From: CAYNRA01 sp046296415
Lineage (GTDB): Bacteria > Bacteroidota > Bacteroidia > Cytophagales > Spirosomataceae
Reading direction: 5' to 3'
Length of the DNA stretch: 64,000 nucleotides
Assembly: GCA_046296415.1 (NCBI GenBank)
Contig: JBKBLN010000001.1
Location: 186,001-250,000 of the forward strand
Made by a program: the position numbers and the translations under genes
Shown: positions 41,170-51,500 of the stretch, in pieces
Position numbering within the stretch: position 1 is the first letter of the stretch
Layout of the letters: each line of letters begins with the position of its first letter
The notes under the pieces: generated by a model
The model's database searches: none
What the model was told of the DNA's origin: nothing
Seen by the model: only the letters and a program-made list of their open reading frames with translations

Positions 41170-41652
41170 ATGAATCGATTATGGGATGCATGGGACAATT
41201 ACCCCTTTGAAATACTGTTCAGCTGCTTGGTTTTTTCTTTGATTCCATGGCTGGTGTACCGCCTCAAAGTCCAGCCCCAAATGACACGCTGTTTGGTGTT
41301 GGAGGATAAAATATCCATCCTTGAGGAAGAGTTAGCAGCCTACAAAAAAAAGGAACAGGAGATCCCCATGGATACGGTGGTGGTCTCCAAAATGGATGAC
41401 TTAAAAATTGTTGAGGGGATTGGTCCGAAAATCGAGACCTTGTGTAGAGAATGGGGGATTTATACCTTTCAAGAATTGGCTGATACTCCAGTGGATTTTC
41501 TACGTCATAAACTTGCCCAGGCGGGTCCCCGTTTTCAAATGCATGACCCGACGACTTGGCCAGACCAAGCTCGATTGGCTTCTGAAGGTCGTTGGGATGA
41601 ATTGAAAATCTGGCAGGATCAATTGCACAAAGGAAAACAACTAAACCCCTAA
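41170..41652 (+). CDS. Membrane-anchored helix-hairpin-helix protein
   Basis: A 160-residue protein with one N-terminal membrane helix (about residues 13-31, 'FEILFSCLVFSLIPWLVYRL'), a short coiled coil ('LEDKISILEEELAAYKKKEQE') and a C-terminal helix-hairpin-helix domain ('DDLKIVEGIGPKIETLCREWGIYTFQELADT') followed by 'ARLASEGRWDELKIWQDQL'. The 'VEGIGPKIE' hairpin is typical of Bacteroidota proteins of unknown role with a DNA- or protein-binding hairpin. Its TAA overlaps the ATG of the next gene (TAATG), so the two are translationally coupled. Confidence 0.78.
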   Translation: MNRLWDAWDNYPFEILFSCLVFSLIPWLVYRLKVQPQMTRCLVLEDKISILEEELAAYKKKEQEIPMDTVVVSKMDDLKIVEGIGPKIETLCREWGIYTFQELADTPVDFLRHKLAQAGPRFQMHDPTTWPDQARLASEGRWDELKIWQDQLHKGKQLNP

Positions 41653-42182
41653 TGGAATCAATATCTTCATTGCGTTGGCACGCCCGATTAAAACAAATTA
41701 CCACTTTTGTATTCGATGTAGACGGCGTCTTTACCGATGGTACACTTCTAGTGGGGGCACATGATGTTCAACGTGAGTTCAGTGTTCGGGATGGATATGC
41801 GGTTCAAATGGCCCTAAAGAATGGATTTCGAGTGGCTGTCATTTCGGGTGGAAAACAAGAGAGTATTCGGACTCGCTTATCCGGACTTGGCATTCCTGAT
41901 GTCTTTCTGTCCGTTGGAACAGCCCAAAAGCCGGAGGTCATGGCCGAGTACCTGGCTCAGTATGCATTGCAAGCAGAGGAGGTTTTGTATATGGGGGATG
42001 ACCTCCCCGACTACTTGGTTATGAAACAATTTCCTGTTCTATCCGCTTGTCCAGCCGATGCCGTGGCCGAGGTTAAAGAAGAAAGTCACTACATCTCTCC
42101 CAAAAAAGGCGGAGACGAGGCCGTTCGGGATGTCATCGAAATGGTCCTAAAAGCTCAAAATAAATGGATGAAAGTCTTTTAA
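41652..42182 (+). CDS. KdsC-type HAD phosphatase (3-deoxy-D-manno-octulosonate 8-phosphate phosphatase)
   Basis: A 176-residue HAD-family phosphatase. Motif I 'FDVDGVFTDG' (D22, D24), 'REFSVRDGYAVQMAL', 'VAVISGG', and motif 'YMGDDLPD'. Length, 'DVDGVxTDG' and 'RDG' are characteristic of KdsC, which releases phosphate from KDO-8-phosphate for lipopolysaccharide synthesis; sugar-nucleotide-related phosphatases of the same subfamily cannot be excluded. It is coupled to the preceding gene by a TAATG overlap. Confidence 0.88.
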   Translation: MESISSLRWHARLKQITTFVFDVDGVFTDGTLLVGAHDVQREFSVRDGYAVQMALKNGFRVAVISGGKQESIRTRLSGLGIPDVFLSVGTAQKPEVMAEYLAQYALQAEEVLYMGDDLPDYLVMKQFPVLSACPADAVAEVKEESHYISPKKGGDEAVRDVIEMVLKAQNKWMKVF

Positions 42183-42260
42183 AGAAGATTGTCACATAAA
42201 ATCATCAAATATTCGTTATATATCTTAGTTCACTGCATAATGTCTTACCAACCTACCTAC

Positions 42261-42929
42261 ATGAGAATTCGCACAGCCCTAGTGGGCATTTTTGTATTGG
42301 GATTATCCCTGACGGCTTCGGCACAAAATCAAGTTTTAAAATCAGCCATCGATTCATTGAGTTATGCTATTGGAGTGAATGTGGGTGGTAACATCAAACA
42401 GCAAGGCATTACACCCAATATGTCGGTGTTATCATTGGCCATGCAAGATATGGTAGCTGGTAAACAACCTTTGATGTCGGTCGAAGAATGCAATAATTTC
42501 ATTCAGGCTTATTTCCAAAATGAATACGCAAAAAAAGCCAAGGCAAACAAAGAGGCTGGACAAAAGTTTTTACAAGAGAACAAAACCAAACCAGGAATCG
42601 TCACGACGGCTTCCGGACTTCAGTACCAGGTTCTCAAAGAAGGTACTGGGCCAAAGCCAACTACGTCGGATCGGGTGAAAGTACATTATGAAGGCTCTTT
42701 ACTAGATGGAACGATTTTCGATAGTTCTGTGAAACGTGGCGAGCCAGCTACCTTTGGCGTAACCCAAGTCATTCGTGGCTGGGTCGAAGCGTTGCAGCTG
42801 ATGCCTGTAGGAAGTAAATGGAAAGTATTTATTCCATCTGAACTTGCTTATGGGCCTCAAGGACCTCCCACGATTGGTCCTGACCAAATGTTGATCTTCG
42901 AGGTGGAACTCCTCGCAATTGAAAATTAA
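42261..42929 (+). CDS. FKBP-type peptidyl-prolyl isomerase
   Basis: A 222-residue exported isomerase. The start at 42261 gives signal peptide MRIRTALVGIFVLGLSLTASAQ; earlier in-frame ATGs (42189, 42240) add a non-signal-like extension. An N-terminal dimerisation helix region ('SLSYAIGVNVGGNIKQQGI'), then the FKBP domain: 'VKVHYEGSLLDGTIFDSSVKRGEPATFGVTQVIRGWVEALQLMPVGSKWKVFIPSELAYG' and 'IFEVELLAIEN'. FkpA/Mip-like arrangement. It helps folding of envelope proteins. It precedes the C-terminal protease gene by 15 bp and may share its transcript. Confidence 0.94.
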   Translation: MRIRTALVGIFVLGLSLTASAQNQVLKSAIDSLSYAIGVNVGGNIKQQGITPNMSVLSLAMQDMVAGKQPLMSVEECNNFIQAYFQNEYAKKAKANKEAGQKFLQENKTKPGIVTTASGLQYQVLKEGTGPKPTTSDRVKVHYEGSLLDGTIFDSSVKRGEPATFGVTQVIRGWVEALQLMPVGSKWKVFIPSELAYGPQGPPTIGPDQMLIFEVELLAIEN

Positions 42930-42944
42930 GTGGTTTCCTAACCT

Positions 42945-45017
42945 ATGCTTACGATGATGAAAAGATTGCTGGCATTTTTAATCCTGGCGGGCTTATTCAG
43001 CTGCCTAGATAATCAGGCCCAAACATCTCCCAAATATGGGTATGATGATTTGGACCCAACCCCTTTACAAGCTAAAACTGAACGCTTTGTCACTCAATTT
43101 TTGGCCAATTACCATTACCAAAAATTTGCCATCAATGACTCCTTGTCGGTGCGTATTTGGAATAACTACATGGAGAATGTAGATGGTGGAAAATCGTATT
43201 TTACAGCCGATGAAGTGGATCAGTTTGCTCAATTTAAATACGACCTCGATGAGGCGATTCTGGCTGGTGACCTTCGAATTCCATTCCAAATTTTTAATGC
43301 TTATCGGAAAAAGTTCAAAGCTCGTCATGAAAAAATCATGAAACAGCTCGAATTGCCGTTTGATTACACCACCAACCAAACCTTTACCGTTGACCGGAAA
43401 GACGTTCAGTGGGCTAAATCAGAGAAAGAACTAGATGAAATTTGGCGAAAAGTTATTTTGTCCCAAGCCCTTGGAATGAAATTAAGTGGTAGCACAGATA
43501 GTGCCATTACGGCTAATCTGAGAAAACGCTACGAAATGTATGAATCCCGAATGGCCAAGTGGCGTTCAGATGATATTTTTCAAGCTTTCATGAATGCTTT
43601 CACTGAGTCCATCGATCCGCATACCAACTACATGATCCCTTCGACGGCCGCTCAATTCAATATTGACATGAGCCAGTCCCTAGAGGGTATTGGCGCGACC
43701 CTCCGAAACGAAGGAGAATATGTGACGATCGTGGAGGTGATCCCAGGAGGGCCCTTGTTTAAAAGTGGCGAAGTGAATAAAGACGATCGGATTTTAGCCG
43801 TAAGCCAAGGACTTGACGAGCCCTTCCAAGATATTATCGGTTGGCTAACCGACGATGCAGTGAAACTTATTCGTGGGAAAAAAGGAACCACCGTGCGGCT
43901 AAAAGTACTTCCCGCCGGTGCTCCTGTTACCAGCGCCCCAAAAGAAGTAGTTTTGATTCGGGAAAAAATTAAACTAGAAGAGGCCGTGGCCACCAGCCGC
44001 ATTGTACCCGTTAAGCAAGATCGGAAGGACTTTCAGGTAGGCGTTATCGATATACCTATGTTTTACCGAGACTTTGAAGGGGCTCGTGCTGGAGGCGATT
44101 TTCAGTCCACCTCCAAAGATGTAAAACGATTCTTAGAGGAGTTTCAGAAAAAAGGAGTCGATGCCGTTGTGATTGATCTTCGGAATAATGGGGGAGGATC
44201 CTTGACGGAGGCGATCAACCTAACCGGTTTATTTATCCCGTATGGCCCGGTAGTCCAACGTCGCTCGGGACGGACCTCCGTTGAAGTGGAGCAGGATGTC
44301 GATCCCACCGTAACCTATACTGGCCCACTCGTCGTACTTCAAAATCGATTCAGTGCCTCCGCCTCTGAAATCTTCGCTGGAGCTATTCAAGATTACCGTA
44401 GAGGCCTGATTGTAGGTGAACAATCCTATGGAAAAGGTACCGTGCAACAGCTTGTCGACCTCAACCAATTTTTGTCTTCTCCACGCCAAGCCTCCCGCAC
44501 TGCAGGGGCAGGGGTTGGATCCGGCGGTTTGGAGGATAAGGAGCGCTATGGACAGTTAAAGTTAACTACGGAGAAATTTTACCGAATTTCTGGACAAAGT
44601 ACACAACGAAAAGGGGTAATTCCAGATATTTCGTTCCCATCTCCATTTGATTCCGAGGAAATGGGGGAAAGCGCCCAGCCATTTGCCTTGCCTTACGATG
44701 AAATCAAAGCGGCTAACTACGACCGGATCAATACCCTGTCGGAAAAACAACTTCAAAAACTTCAATCCAAGTTCCAAAGCCGTTTGCAATCCGATCCTGA
44801 ACTAAAAGGGTTGTTGGCAGATTTGGAAGAATACAAAGTGCTCAGCCAACAAAAGGAGTACTCGTTGAATCTCGAAGTTCGTAAGAAGGAGCGTGATGAA
44901 ACAGAACAAAAACGAGCCTCAGTTAAAAAATTAGCCAAGGGACGTTCGGAAAAAGATGTGGATGTATATTTGATCGAAGCCCAACGCTTGGCCGTTGATC
45001 TCACCCAAGTGAAATAG
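42945..45017 (+). CDS. C-terminal processing protease (Tsp/Prc, S41 family)
   Basis: A 690-residue protease with signal or lipoprotein-like N-terminus (MKRLLAFLILAGLFSC from the ATG at 42957; ATGs at 42945 and 42954 are also possible). It has an N-terminal helical domain, a PDZ domain ('SQSLEGIGATLRNEGEYVTIVEVIPGGP...DRILAVSQG') and an S41 protease domain with 'RFSASASE' and 'SYGKGTV'. From the first ATG the Ser-Lys dyad falls at S472 and K497, with D483, the same spacing as S430/D441/K455 of E. coli Tsp. Long C-terminal helical region. It degrades or trims periplasmic proteins from their C-termini. A perfect 12-bp terminator stem follows. Confidence 0.95.
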   Translation: MLTMMKRLLAFLILAGLFSCLDNQAQTSPKYGYDDLDPTPLQAKTERFVTQFLANYHYQKFAINDSLSVRIWNNYMENVDGGKSYFTADEVDQFAQFKYDLDEAILAGDLRIPFQIFNAYRKKFKARHEKIMKQLELPFDYTTNQTFTVDRKDVQWAKSEKELDEIWRKVILSQALGMKLSGSTDSAITANLRKRYEMYESRMAKWRSDDIFQAFMNAFTESIDPHTNYMIPSTAAQFNIDMSQSLEGIGATLRNEGEYVTIVEVIPGGPLFKSGEVNKDDRILAVSQGLDEPFQDIIGWLTDDAVKLIRGKKGTTVRLKVLPAGAPVTSAPKEVVLIREKIKLEEAVATSRIVPVKQDRKDFQVGVIDIPMFYRDFEGARAGGDFQSTSKDVKRFLEEFQKKGVDAVVIDLRNNGGGSLTEAINLTGLFIPYGPVVQRRSGRTSVEVEQDVDPTVTYTGPLVVLQNRFSASASEIFAGAIQDYRRGLIVGEQSYGKGTVQQLVDLNQFLSSPRQASRTAGAGVGSGGLEDKERYGQLKLTTEKFYRISGQSTQRKGVIPDISFPSPFDSEEMGESAQPFALPYDEIKAANYDRINTLSEKQLQKLQSKFQSRLQSDPELKGLLADLEEYKVLSQQKEYSLNLEVRKKERDETEQKRASVKKLAKGRSEKDVDVYLIEAQRLAVDLTQVK

Positions 45018-45034
45018 GATCCTCGGCCTACTAG

Positions 45035-45083
45035 AAGCCCAAGATATGAGAAGCTTAAAAAATTCTTGTATCTTGGGCTTTTT
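45035..45083 (+). terminator. Intrinsic terminator after the C-terminal protease gene
   Basis: AAGCCCAAGATA (45035-45046) pairs with TATCTTGGGCTT (45069-45080), followed by a T-run; the 22-base loop may form an inner helix. Confidence 0.75.
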
Positions 45084-45094
45084 CTATATCCCTC

Positions 45095-46441
45095 ATGATC
45101 AAGCAAATCCCGCATCCCGTTGTCCTATTAACATGTCTTCTCTTTCTGGTGGCGATAAGTTCCCACTGGATTCCAACAGGCCAGTTCGAACGGATGGAAG
45201 TGGATGGCCGGCAAGTCGTAATCCCCGGTTCTTTCGCTTGGGGTGAGCAAAAACCTTTGGGTTGGTTGGATACCTTTCTGTGTCTACCTAAAGGGTTTAA
45301 AGGTGCGGTTGATATTCTTTTTATCATTTTTTCCTCCGGTATCTTATTTGGGTTTTTACAACGAAGCGGAACGTTGGAGAGATGGGTAGGTCAGTTGGTC
45401 GCTCGAGCACAAAGTGGCCAAGCCGCCCAAGCTTTGGTTGTCGGAACAACGGGTCTATTTGGTCTACTGGGCATGTTCGTGGGATATGAAAATAATATTG
45501 CCTTAGTTCCCATTGCACTCGTATTGAGCCGAGCGCTGGGTGGTGATGCCATGTTAGCGGCTTCAATGAGTGTGGGAGGCATTACGGTCGGATTTGGATT
45601 CTCTCCTTTTAACCCCTACACCGTCGGAACAGGTCATAAATTGGCTAGCTTGCCGTTATTTTCTGGTTATGAATGGAGATTAGCCCTATGTTTGATGAGC
45701 TTAGGGGCTTTGATGTGGGTTAATCTTCGGTATTTTAAACGAAATCAAAGATCACCTGAACAACCCACACAGGAATCACAGGTGGAAACGCTATCGTTGT
45801 TAGATTGGCTTCACGGTTTGCTTTTCATCGGCACGATGGGAGTCATTTTGTGGGGAGTCTTTGAAAAAAGTTGGTATTTGAATGAGCTCTCCGCCGTTTT
45901 TTGCATGACAGCACTTGTATATGCCTTAATCGGCCGATACTCACACCATGAAATTGGAGAAACCGTTTTAACATCGGTTGCCACCGTAGCACCGGGTGCT
46001 TTTTTGGTGGGAATGGCGGGCTCGATCAAAGTGGCATTGGAGGGCAGTCAAATGCAAGATACCTTTGCCTATTTTTTGTCGGAGAGTTTGGAGGGATTAA
46101 GTCCGAGTGCTGGGATTGTCGGTATGACCCTAGCGCAATCTTTAATGAACTTCCTGATTCCTTCAGGCTCCGGACAGGCACTAGCTACCCTACCAATCAT
46201 GATTCCGTTGGGTGAAATAATGGGTATAACCCGGCAAAGTACCATCCTTGCCTTTCAGATAGGTGATGGACTCACAAATCTTGTCAATCCGGCTTTCGGG
46301 GGAATCATCGCGATGCTTAGTCTGTGCCAAGTGTCATTCTCCGCATGGCTTCGTTTTATTTTCCCCTTGTTTGTTTTTTTATTTCTATTGGCGGTGGTAT
46401 TTGTGGTGGGAAGTGTTTGGATCGGATATGGACCTTTTTAA
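45095..46441 (+). CDS. YfcC/DcuC-family membrane carrier
   Basis: A 448-residue inner-membrane protein with about 12 helices. Family landmarks: N-terminal 'PHPVVLLTCLLFLVAISSHWIPTGQFER', 'FIIFSSGILFGFLQRSGTLERWV', 'GFSPFNPYTVGTGHKLASLPLFSG', 'QSLMNFLIPSGSGQALATLPIMIPL' and 'FQIGDGLTNLVNPAFGG'. Members are annotated as C4-dicarboxylate or basic amino-acid/arginine-ornithine-type carriers; the substrate is not settled by sequence. It lies alone and converges with the peroxiredoxin gene. Confidence 0.88.
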   Translation: MIKQIPHPVVLLTCLLFLVAISSHWIPTGQFERMEVDGRQVVIPGSFAWGEQKPLGWLDTFLCLPKGFKGAVDILFIIFSSGILFGFLQRSGTLERWVGQLVARAQSGQAAQALVVGTTGLFGLLGMFVGYENNIALVPIALVLSRALGGDAMLAASMSVGGITVGFGFSPFNPYTVGTGHKLASLPLFSGYEWRLALCLMSLGALMWVNLRYFKRNQRSPEQPTQESQVETLSLLDWLHGLLFIGTMGVILWGVFEKSWYLNELSAVFCMTALVYALIGRYSHHEIGETVLTSVATVAPGAFLVGMAGSIKVALEGSQMQDTFAYFLSESLEGLSPSAGIVGMTLAQSLMNFLIPSGSGQALATLPIMIPLGEIMGITRQSTILAFQIGDGLTNLVNPAFGGIIAMLSLCQVSFSAWLRFIFPLFVFLFLLAVVFVVGSVWIGYGPF

Positions 46442-46472
46442 AAAAAATCCCGAGGTATTCGCTCGGGATTCT
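46440..46472. terminator. Terminator between carrier and peroxiredoxin genes
   Basis: ATCCCGAG/CTCGGGAT stem, loop GTATTCG, with A/T runs on both sides. Confidence 0.7.
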
Positions 46473-46478
46473 TGGGTT

Positions 46479-46949
46479 TTATTGTAATCCTTGTAAAGTT
46501 TCCTGGATGGCGGTGAAGTTAGGTAAATCGCCGGCGCTTTCTAAGACTTCTGCATATCGAATAACCCCATCTTTGTCCACAACAAAGGCAGAACGCTTGG
46601 CCACGCCTTTCATTCCAAGTACGAAGTCCTGATACAACGCACCGTAGGCTTCAGCTGTGGTTTTGTTGAAATCGGACAGGAGCTCAAACGGAAGGTTTTG
46701 TTCTGCCTTAAATTTAGCCAAAGTAAACGGTGAGTCTACTGAAATCGCAAGGATTTCTGCGTTCAATTTGGAGTACACCTGTAGGTTGTCCCGCATATCA
46801 CAAAGTTCGGTCGTGCAAACTCCTGTAAAAGCCAATGGAAAAAATAGGATGACAACATTTTTGCCTTGGTAAGAGGAAAGGCTGACTTCTTTGGTTTCTG
46901 CATTAACCAAGGTGAAAGAGGGCGCTAACTCGCCTAATTGAATAGCCAT
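46479..46949 (-). CDS. Peroxiredoxin (AhpE/BCP-like)
   Basis: A 156-residue thioredoxin-fold peroxidase. The peroxidatic motif 'PLAFTGVCTTELC' has P38, T42 and peroxidatic Cys45; Cys50 is a possible resolving Cys in the position seen in BCP-type enzymes. 'KRSAFVVDKDGVIRY' is the usual C-terminal part. It reduces hydroperoxides with thioredoxin or a similar donor. Monocistronic, minus strand. No signal peptide, so cytoplasmic. Confidence 0.93.
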   Translation of the reverse strand: MAIQLGELAPSFTLVNAETKEVSLSSYQGKNVVILFFPLAFTGVCTTELCDMRDNLQVYSKLNAEILAISVDSPFTLAKFKAEQNLPFELLSDFNKTTAEAYGALYQDFVLGMKGVAKRSAFVVDKDGVIRYAEVLESAGDLPNFTAIQETLQGLQ

Positions 46950-47020
46950 AGGGAAATGAAATTGAGGTGAAAATTATATACTATCAACGGAATTAAACTT
47001 AAGTTGGTTTGCTTGGGTAC

Positions 47021-47055
47021 AAAAAAAGAGGTTGTCTACGCAGTAGACAACCTCT
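47021..47055 (-). terminator. Strong terminator after susD
   Basis: GAGGTTGTCTAC/GTAGACAACCTC perfect stem (47028-47039 with 47042-47053 or so) and a T7 run on the minus strand. Confidence 0.85.
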
Positions 47056-47073
47056 CAGACGCAGGAGGAGTAC

Positions 47074-48504
47074 TTATTTATCCCACCAAACACGACCGTT
47101 TAAGTCGTCTTTGCCACCCATCCGGGCAACAGCGGCGTTGTAATTTTCACCATTCAAATCCCGCTCCGTCACGACATAGGCTTGTCTACGTGGAATTTGT
47201 CCTCCTGGATTGAAGTTCAAAGGAGGAGGAGATAGGGCAGGAAGTCCGGTTCTTCTCCATTCAGCCCAGGCTTCATATCCATAAGAGAACAGGGTGATCC
47301 AGCGTTGGGTAGCAATTTGAGTTAACGCATTAGCGGTTTCAAATTTCACCCCTTCATTTTGCAAGTAAGCGGCGGCCTGAGCGCCATAGCCATATTGATC
47401 CAGTCCGGCGGTTACCCCAGCATTGTAATATTGCTCAGCACTTCCGGTCGTCCATCCACGTGTGATGGCCTCAGCAATGGCCAAATTTACTTGAGACGCT
47501 GTCAAGACAAAACCTGGACTGGTTTGCCGACGCATGTTGATTCCAAGGAAGGAAACATCTCCATTGGAGATTCCTCCAGCTGCGGCTTCCAACAAGCCGT
47601 AGGGCATTCCAAAGTAATCTTGTTTGAGTAGAGCCTTGTCGGCAAATGTAGCCACGCGTGGGTCTTTCAATTGCTTTAGGGTATTCACCATCTTCTCAGA
47701 AACAGTCCAGTCCAAGCGTGTCTGGAAACGGTCTTCCCAAGGATTGTCATTATCTTCCTCAGCCAAGAACTGGTAAACGACATTATCAGCATTGGATGTG
47801 ATGACGCCATCGGCAAGGGCGGCATTAAACTCGGTTCTTGCCAAAGCAGGATCTACTTTTGACATCCGCAAAGCCATTAACAAACGAATGGAATTGGCAA
47901 ACTTCTTCCATTTGGTCATGTTCCCTTTCAAGAGGTGATCCCCTGTGACAGCGGCACCTCCATCGATTTGGGCACCCGCTTCCTTCAATTCTTTCAAGAG
48001 GTCTTTGTAAATAAACTCTTGCGTGTCATACGAAGGACGGAAATTGTCATTGCCTTTTAGGGCTTGCGTGTAGGGAATATCACCCCACCGGTCGGTCATG
48101 TGCCAGAAATAATAGGCTTTCAAGATACGAGCCACCGCAATTTGGTTGTTGTTCGAACCATACGCCGCAACATCCCCTTTGGTAGCAGGATCGGTGTTGA
48201 GTTCGATGATCTTCTGAAGGTTGATCAATGGACCCGAGTAGATGCCATTGAAGCTCCATTGGATGGTTTCGTACCGGTCAGCTGAAGTATATTGCTTGTT
48301 GGCAATTTGCTGGCTGTACAAGGAGCCTTGTTCGGCAGTAATCAAATCAGCCAATGTACGCTCCGACCGAGTGAGTAGGGAGGAGGCGATAGGCTTCGAA
48401 GGGTTGTTTGGATCGACATTCATGTCCCCGAAGTCGGCGGGGTCACAGCTAGCCAATAAAAAGGCAGATACAGCGGCTGTGTATAGAAATTTAATATGTT
48501 TCAT
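47074..48504 (-). CDS. SusD/RagB-family nutrient-binding lipoprotein
   Basis: A 476-residue surface lipoprotein. The ATG at 48504 gives MKHIKFLYTAAVSAFLLASC (Cys20); a start 7 codons upstream is less likely. SusD-like features: 'DMNVDPNNPSKP', helical TPR-like segments ('YYFWHMTDRWGDIPYTQAL', 'KEAGAQIDGGAAVTGDHLLKGNMTKWKKFANSIRLLMALRMSK'), and near the end 'YGYEAWAEWRRTGLPAL' with 'IPRRQAYV'. The pattern fits the SusD-like_2 subfamily. It caps the SusC transporter, whose gene ends 24 bp upstream. No glycoside hydrolase or protease genes are next to it, so the nutrient is unknown. Confidence 0.95.
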   Translation of the reverse strand: MKHIKFLYTAAVSAFLLASCDPADFGDMNVDPNNPSKPIASSLLTRSERTLADLITAEQGSLYSQQIANKQYTSADRYETIQWSFNGIYSGPLINLQKIIELNTDPATKGDVAAYGSNNNQIAVARILKAYYFWHMTDRWGDIPYTQALKGNDNFRPSYDTQEFIYKDLLKELKEAGAQIDGGAAVTGDHLLKGNMTKWKKFANSIRLLMALRMSKVDPALARTEFNAALADGVITSNADNVVYQFLAEEDNDNPWEDRFQTRLDWTVSEKMVNTLKQLKDPRVATFADKALLKQDYFGMPYGLLEAAAGGISNGDVSFLGINMRRQTSPGFVLTASQVNLAIAEAITRGWTTGSAEQYYNAGVTAGLDQYGYGAQAAAYLQNEGVKFETANALTQIATQRWITLFSYGYEAWAEWRRTGLPALSPPPLNFNPGGQIPRRQAYVVTERDLNGENYNAAVARMGGKDDLNGRVWWDK

Positions 48505-48528
48505 TGCTTGCAATTGATTAGTCATGAA

Positions 48529-51500
48529 TTAGATACCTAACTTGATGTTAAAGCCCCAAGAACGAGCCGCTGGAAGCTGGCCACCTTCAGACCAAACACT
48601 TTCCAATTCGGAAGGATCCAATCCTTTCACAGGTTGTCTCAGAATGAATACGTTCCGGCCTACAGCCCCAACATACAAGGAACGAATTGGTAAGCGACCT
48701 TCGAAAACAGACGAAGGAACTTGGTATCCTAGGCTCACCTCACGTAGTTTTGCGTAGGAGGCATCATACAACCAACGCTCATGCAAACGGAATAAAGAGG
48801 TCCAATAGATTGGAGCTTCAAGGTAGCGCGTGTTTTCGGTTCCGTCCGCCAATACTCCGTCGGCTTTCATTCCACCACCTTCAGCTACCGAGTTGCGTTG
48901 CTCAACCCCTTTGTCGTTCAACCCGACGGTTTCAATACCTAATCCAGAATATGCGTTGAACATCCGTGAAACAGAGTAGACTTTACCGCCTTTCTGGAAG
49001 TCAATGTTGAAGTTCAAAACTAAGTTTTTGTATTTCAATGTATTGACCAAACCACCGGTGAATTCGGGTAAGATAGATCCCAAAACTTGATTGTCATCAA
49101 AAGCAAACGTACCATTGGCATTTACAATTGGACGACCATTGTTTGGATTGTCAATGGGGTTACCTTGTGCGTCACGAGCTTGGAAACGTCGGAAACCACG
49201 GCCTACCAACAAGCCAAATTCTTCACCTACCCGGGCATTTACGGTAGGTCCAAAGGCAGTAGAAGATCCAGAAACGTTCGTTCCTATACCATATGCCGCA
49301 AACGTAGGCAATTGGTAATTATTCAACCCCTCAGCTAACTCTTTGACGATCGTCCGAGCCCGTGCAATGTTGAAGTTGATTTCCCACTCAAAGTTTGATT
49401 TCTTAACAGGAATGAAAGTTGCAGCCAATTCTACACCATAGTTGGTGATATTCCCTGCATTAACCAACGCGGTATTGTAACCACTCGTAGAGGGTACCGA
49501 AAGTGGAAGGATTTGGTTGATGTTTTCCCGGTTGTAATACGTGAAATCAAAACCAATCCGGTCTTTCAAGAACTTGATCTCCGTTCCTAAGTCATAGGAT
49601 TTGGATAAAGTAGGCTTCAAGTTCACGTTAGGTAATTGGGAAGGTAAGCTCATGATAGGTAAGCTACCTGCAGCACTTGCCGAATACACCGGATAAATTT
49701 GATATGGGTTGGTGTCACTACCCACGGTCGCCCACGAAGCTTTGATCTTACCAAATGATAAGATTTGCTGATTCTTCATGAATTCAGAGAAGACAAAGCT
49801 TGTCGCGATGGAGGGATAAAGATAGGAGTTTGCACCTATTGGTAGGGTAGAAGACCAGTCGTTTCGAACGGTCGCATCCACATACAAAAATCCTTTATAT
49901 CCGAATGAAGCCAAACCATAAATTGACCGAACTTGACGTTGTGTAGTCCGGTAGTTTACAGCCGGGCGATCTTTAGATGCCGAGATATTATAGAAGTCTG
50001 GGATCGAAAGTCCACCATTGGTGCTCATAGCGGTAAACAATCTTTTTTCATCCCGAAGGTTACCCCCAACTGAAAGATCAATGGTTAAATCACCTACGCG
50101 CTCACGGTAGTCTGCCAAGAATTCATAGTTCCATTCCGTAAAACGGTCATCCGAAGTAAAGAAGCCGTCCTGATTCAAACCACCGGTTGTGATCCGGAAA
50201 TTATCATTGACATACCGGCTGTTGTTCCGAATCCAACCTTGAACGGATACTTTTGGGCTGAACTGATATTTCAAATTGATATCCCCGTACACCCGATCAC
50301 GTGCTGCATTATACACGTTCTCGTATACATCATAATACGGGTTATCCCAATAAAGTGGGCGGGTGTTTTCAGGACCATTGATATTCCATGAATTGAAGGT
50401 ACCATCTGGATTTTTATAATCCTTCAAGATATCCATATCGATTTGACGCTGGAACCACTGGTTAAATGACCCCGCTAAACCTTGGCCATAACCCTCCAAA
50501 GGACGTCCCCGTTGTGCTTCAACCAAATAGTTGATATTCGCTCCGGCTGTCAACTTCTTGGATAGATTGAATGTGGTATTCATGGTAATGAAGTTCCGCT
50601 TCAATTGTGTGTTGGGTACAGGTAAAGTACGATCGATGTTGGTGTAAGACAACCGGTATGTTGCGTTTTCTGATCCACCTCCGATGGTCACGTTGTTGTT
50701 TAAATCAACGCCCGTTTGGTAGAAGTTCTTCACGTTATTTGGCTGTGGCGACAACGGAACTTCTTTACCAAAGTCTGGGTGTGATGGGAACCAAGAGTAA
50801 TATGGACGATACAAAGTTCCATCCATTTTTGGTCCCCAGGATTCATCCGCGTAGTATTCCAACATTTTTTGTCCATTGAAAGACGCCCAACTGGCCGGGT
50901 GAATGGCAGGATTGTATTCAAAAATATTCCAATCTTGTGAATATCCCCCAGCATATTCATTCTGGTAAGGAGGCAAGTTGTACACATTTGAGAACGTTGT
51001 GGCCGAGTTGATGTCGACTTGCATCCGTCCTTTTTTCGATTTCTTACTGTTCAAAACAATCACCCCATCGGCAGCCCGTTGGCCGTAGATAGCGGTGGCA
51101 GCAGCCCCCTTCAATACCGAAATGGCTTCGATGTTATCCATGTTGACGGCACTTAAGTCAACTGGAGTTCCATCCAATACATACAATGGAGATGCGTAAA
51201 TGGATAATCCGGTGGCTCCCCGAATCAATAAGTTGGGCTCGCGGAAAGAGGTAGATGGAGCACCTTGAAGTTTCACCCCAGCCACTTTACCAGATAACGC
51301 ACTCGCTACATTGGTCTCTTTGGCAAAGGTTAACTTATCGGCCTTTACGGTCTGCATGGCCGTTCCAACCGCCTTCTCTTCTTTTACACGACCCAATGCC
51401 GTGACGACCACTTCCTGTAAAACACGATTGTCGGGTGCCAACGTGACGTTGATCACCGACTCATTTCCCACTAAGATTGTTTTGGTTTCAAAGCCGATGA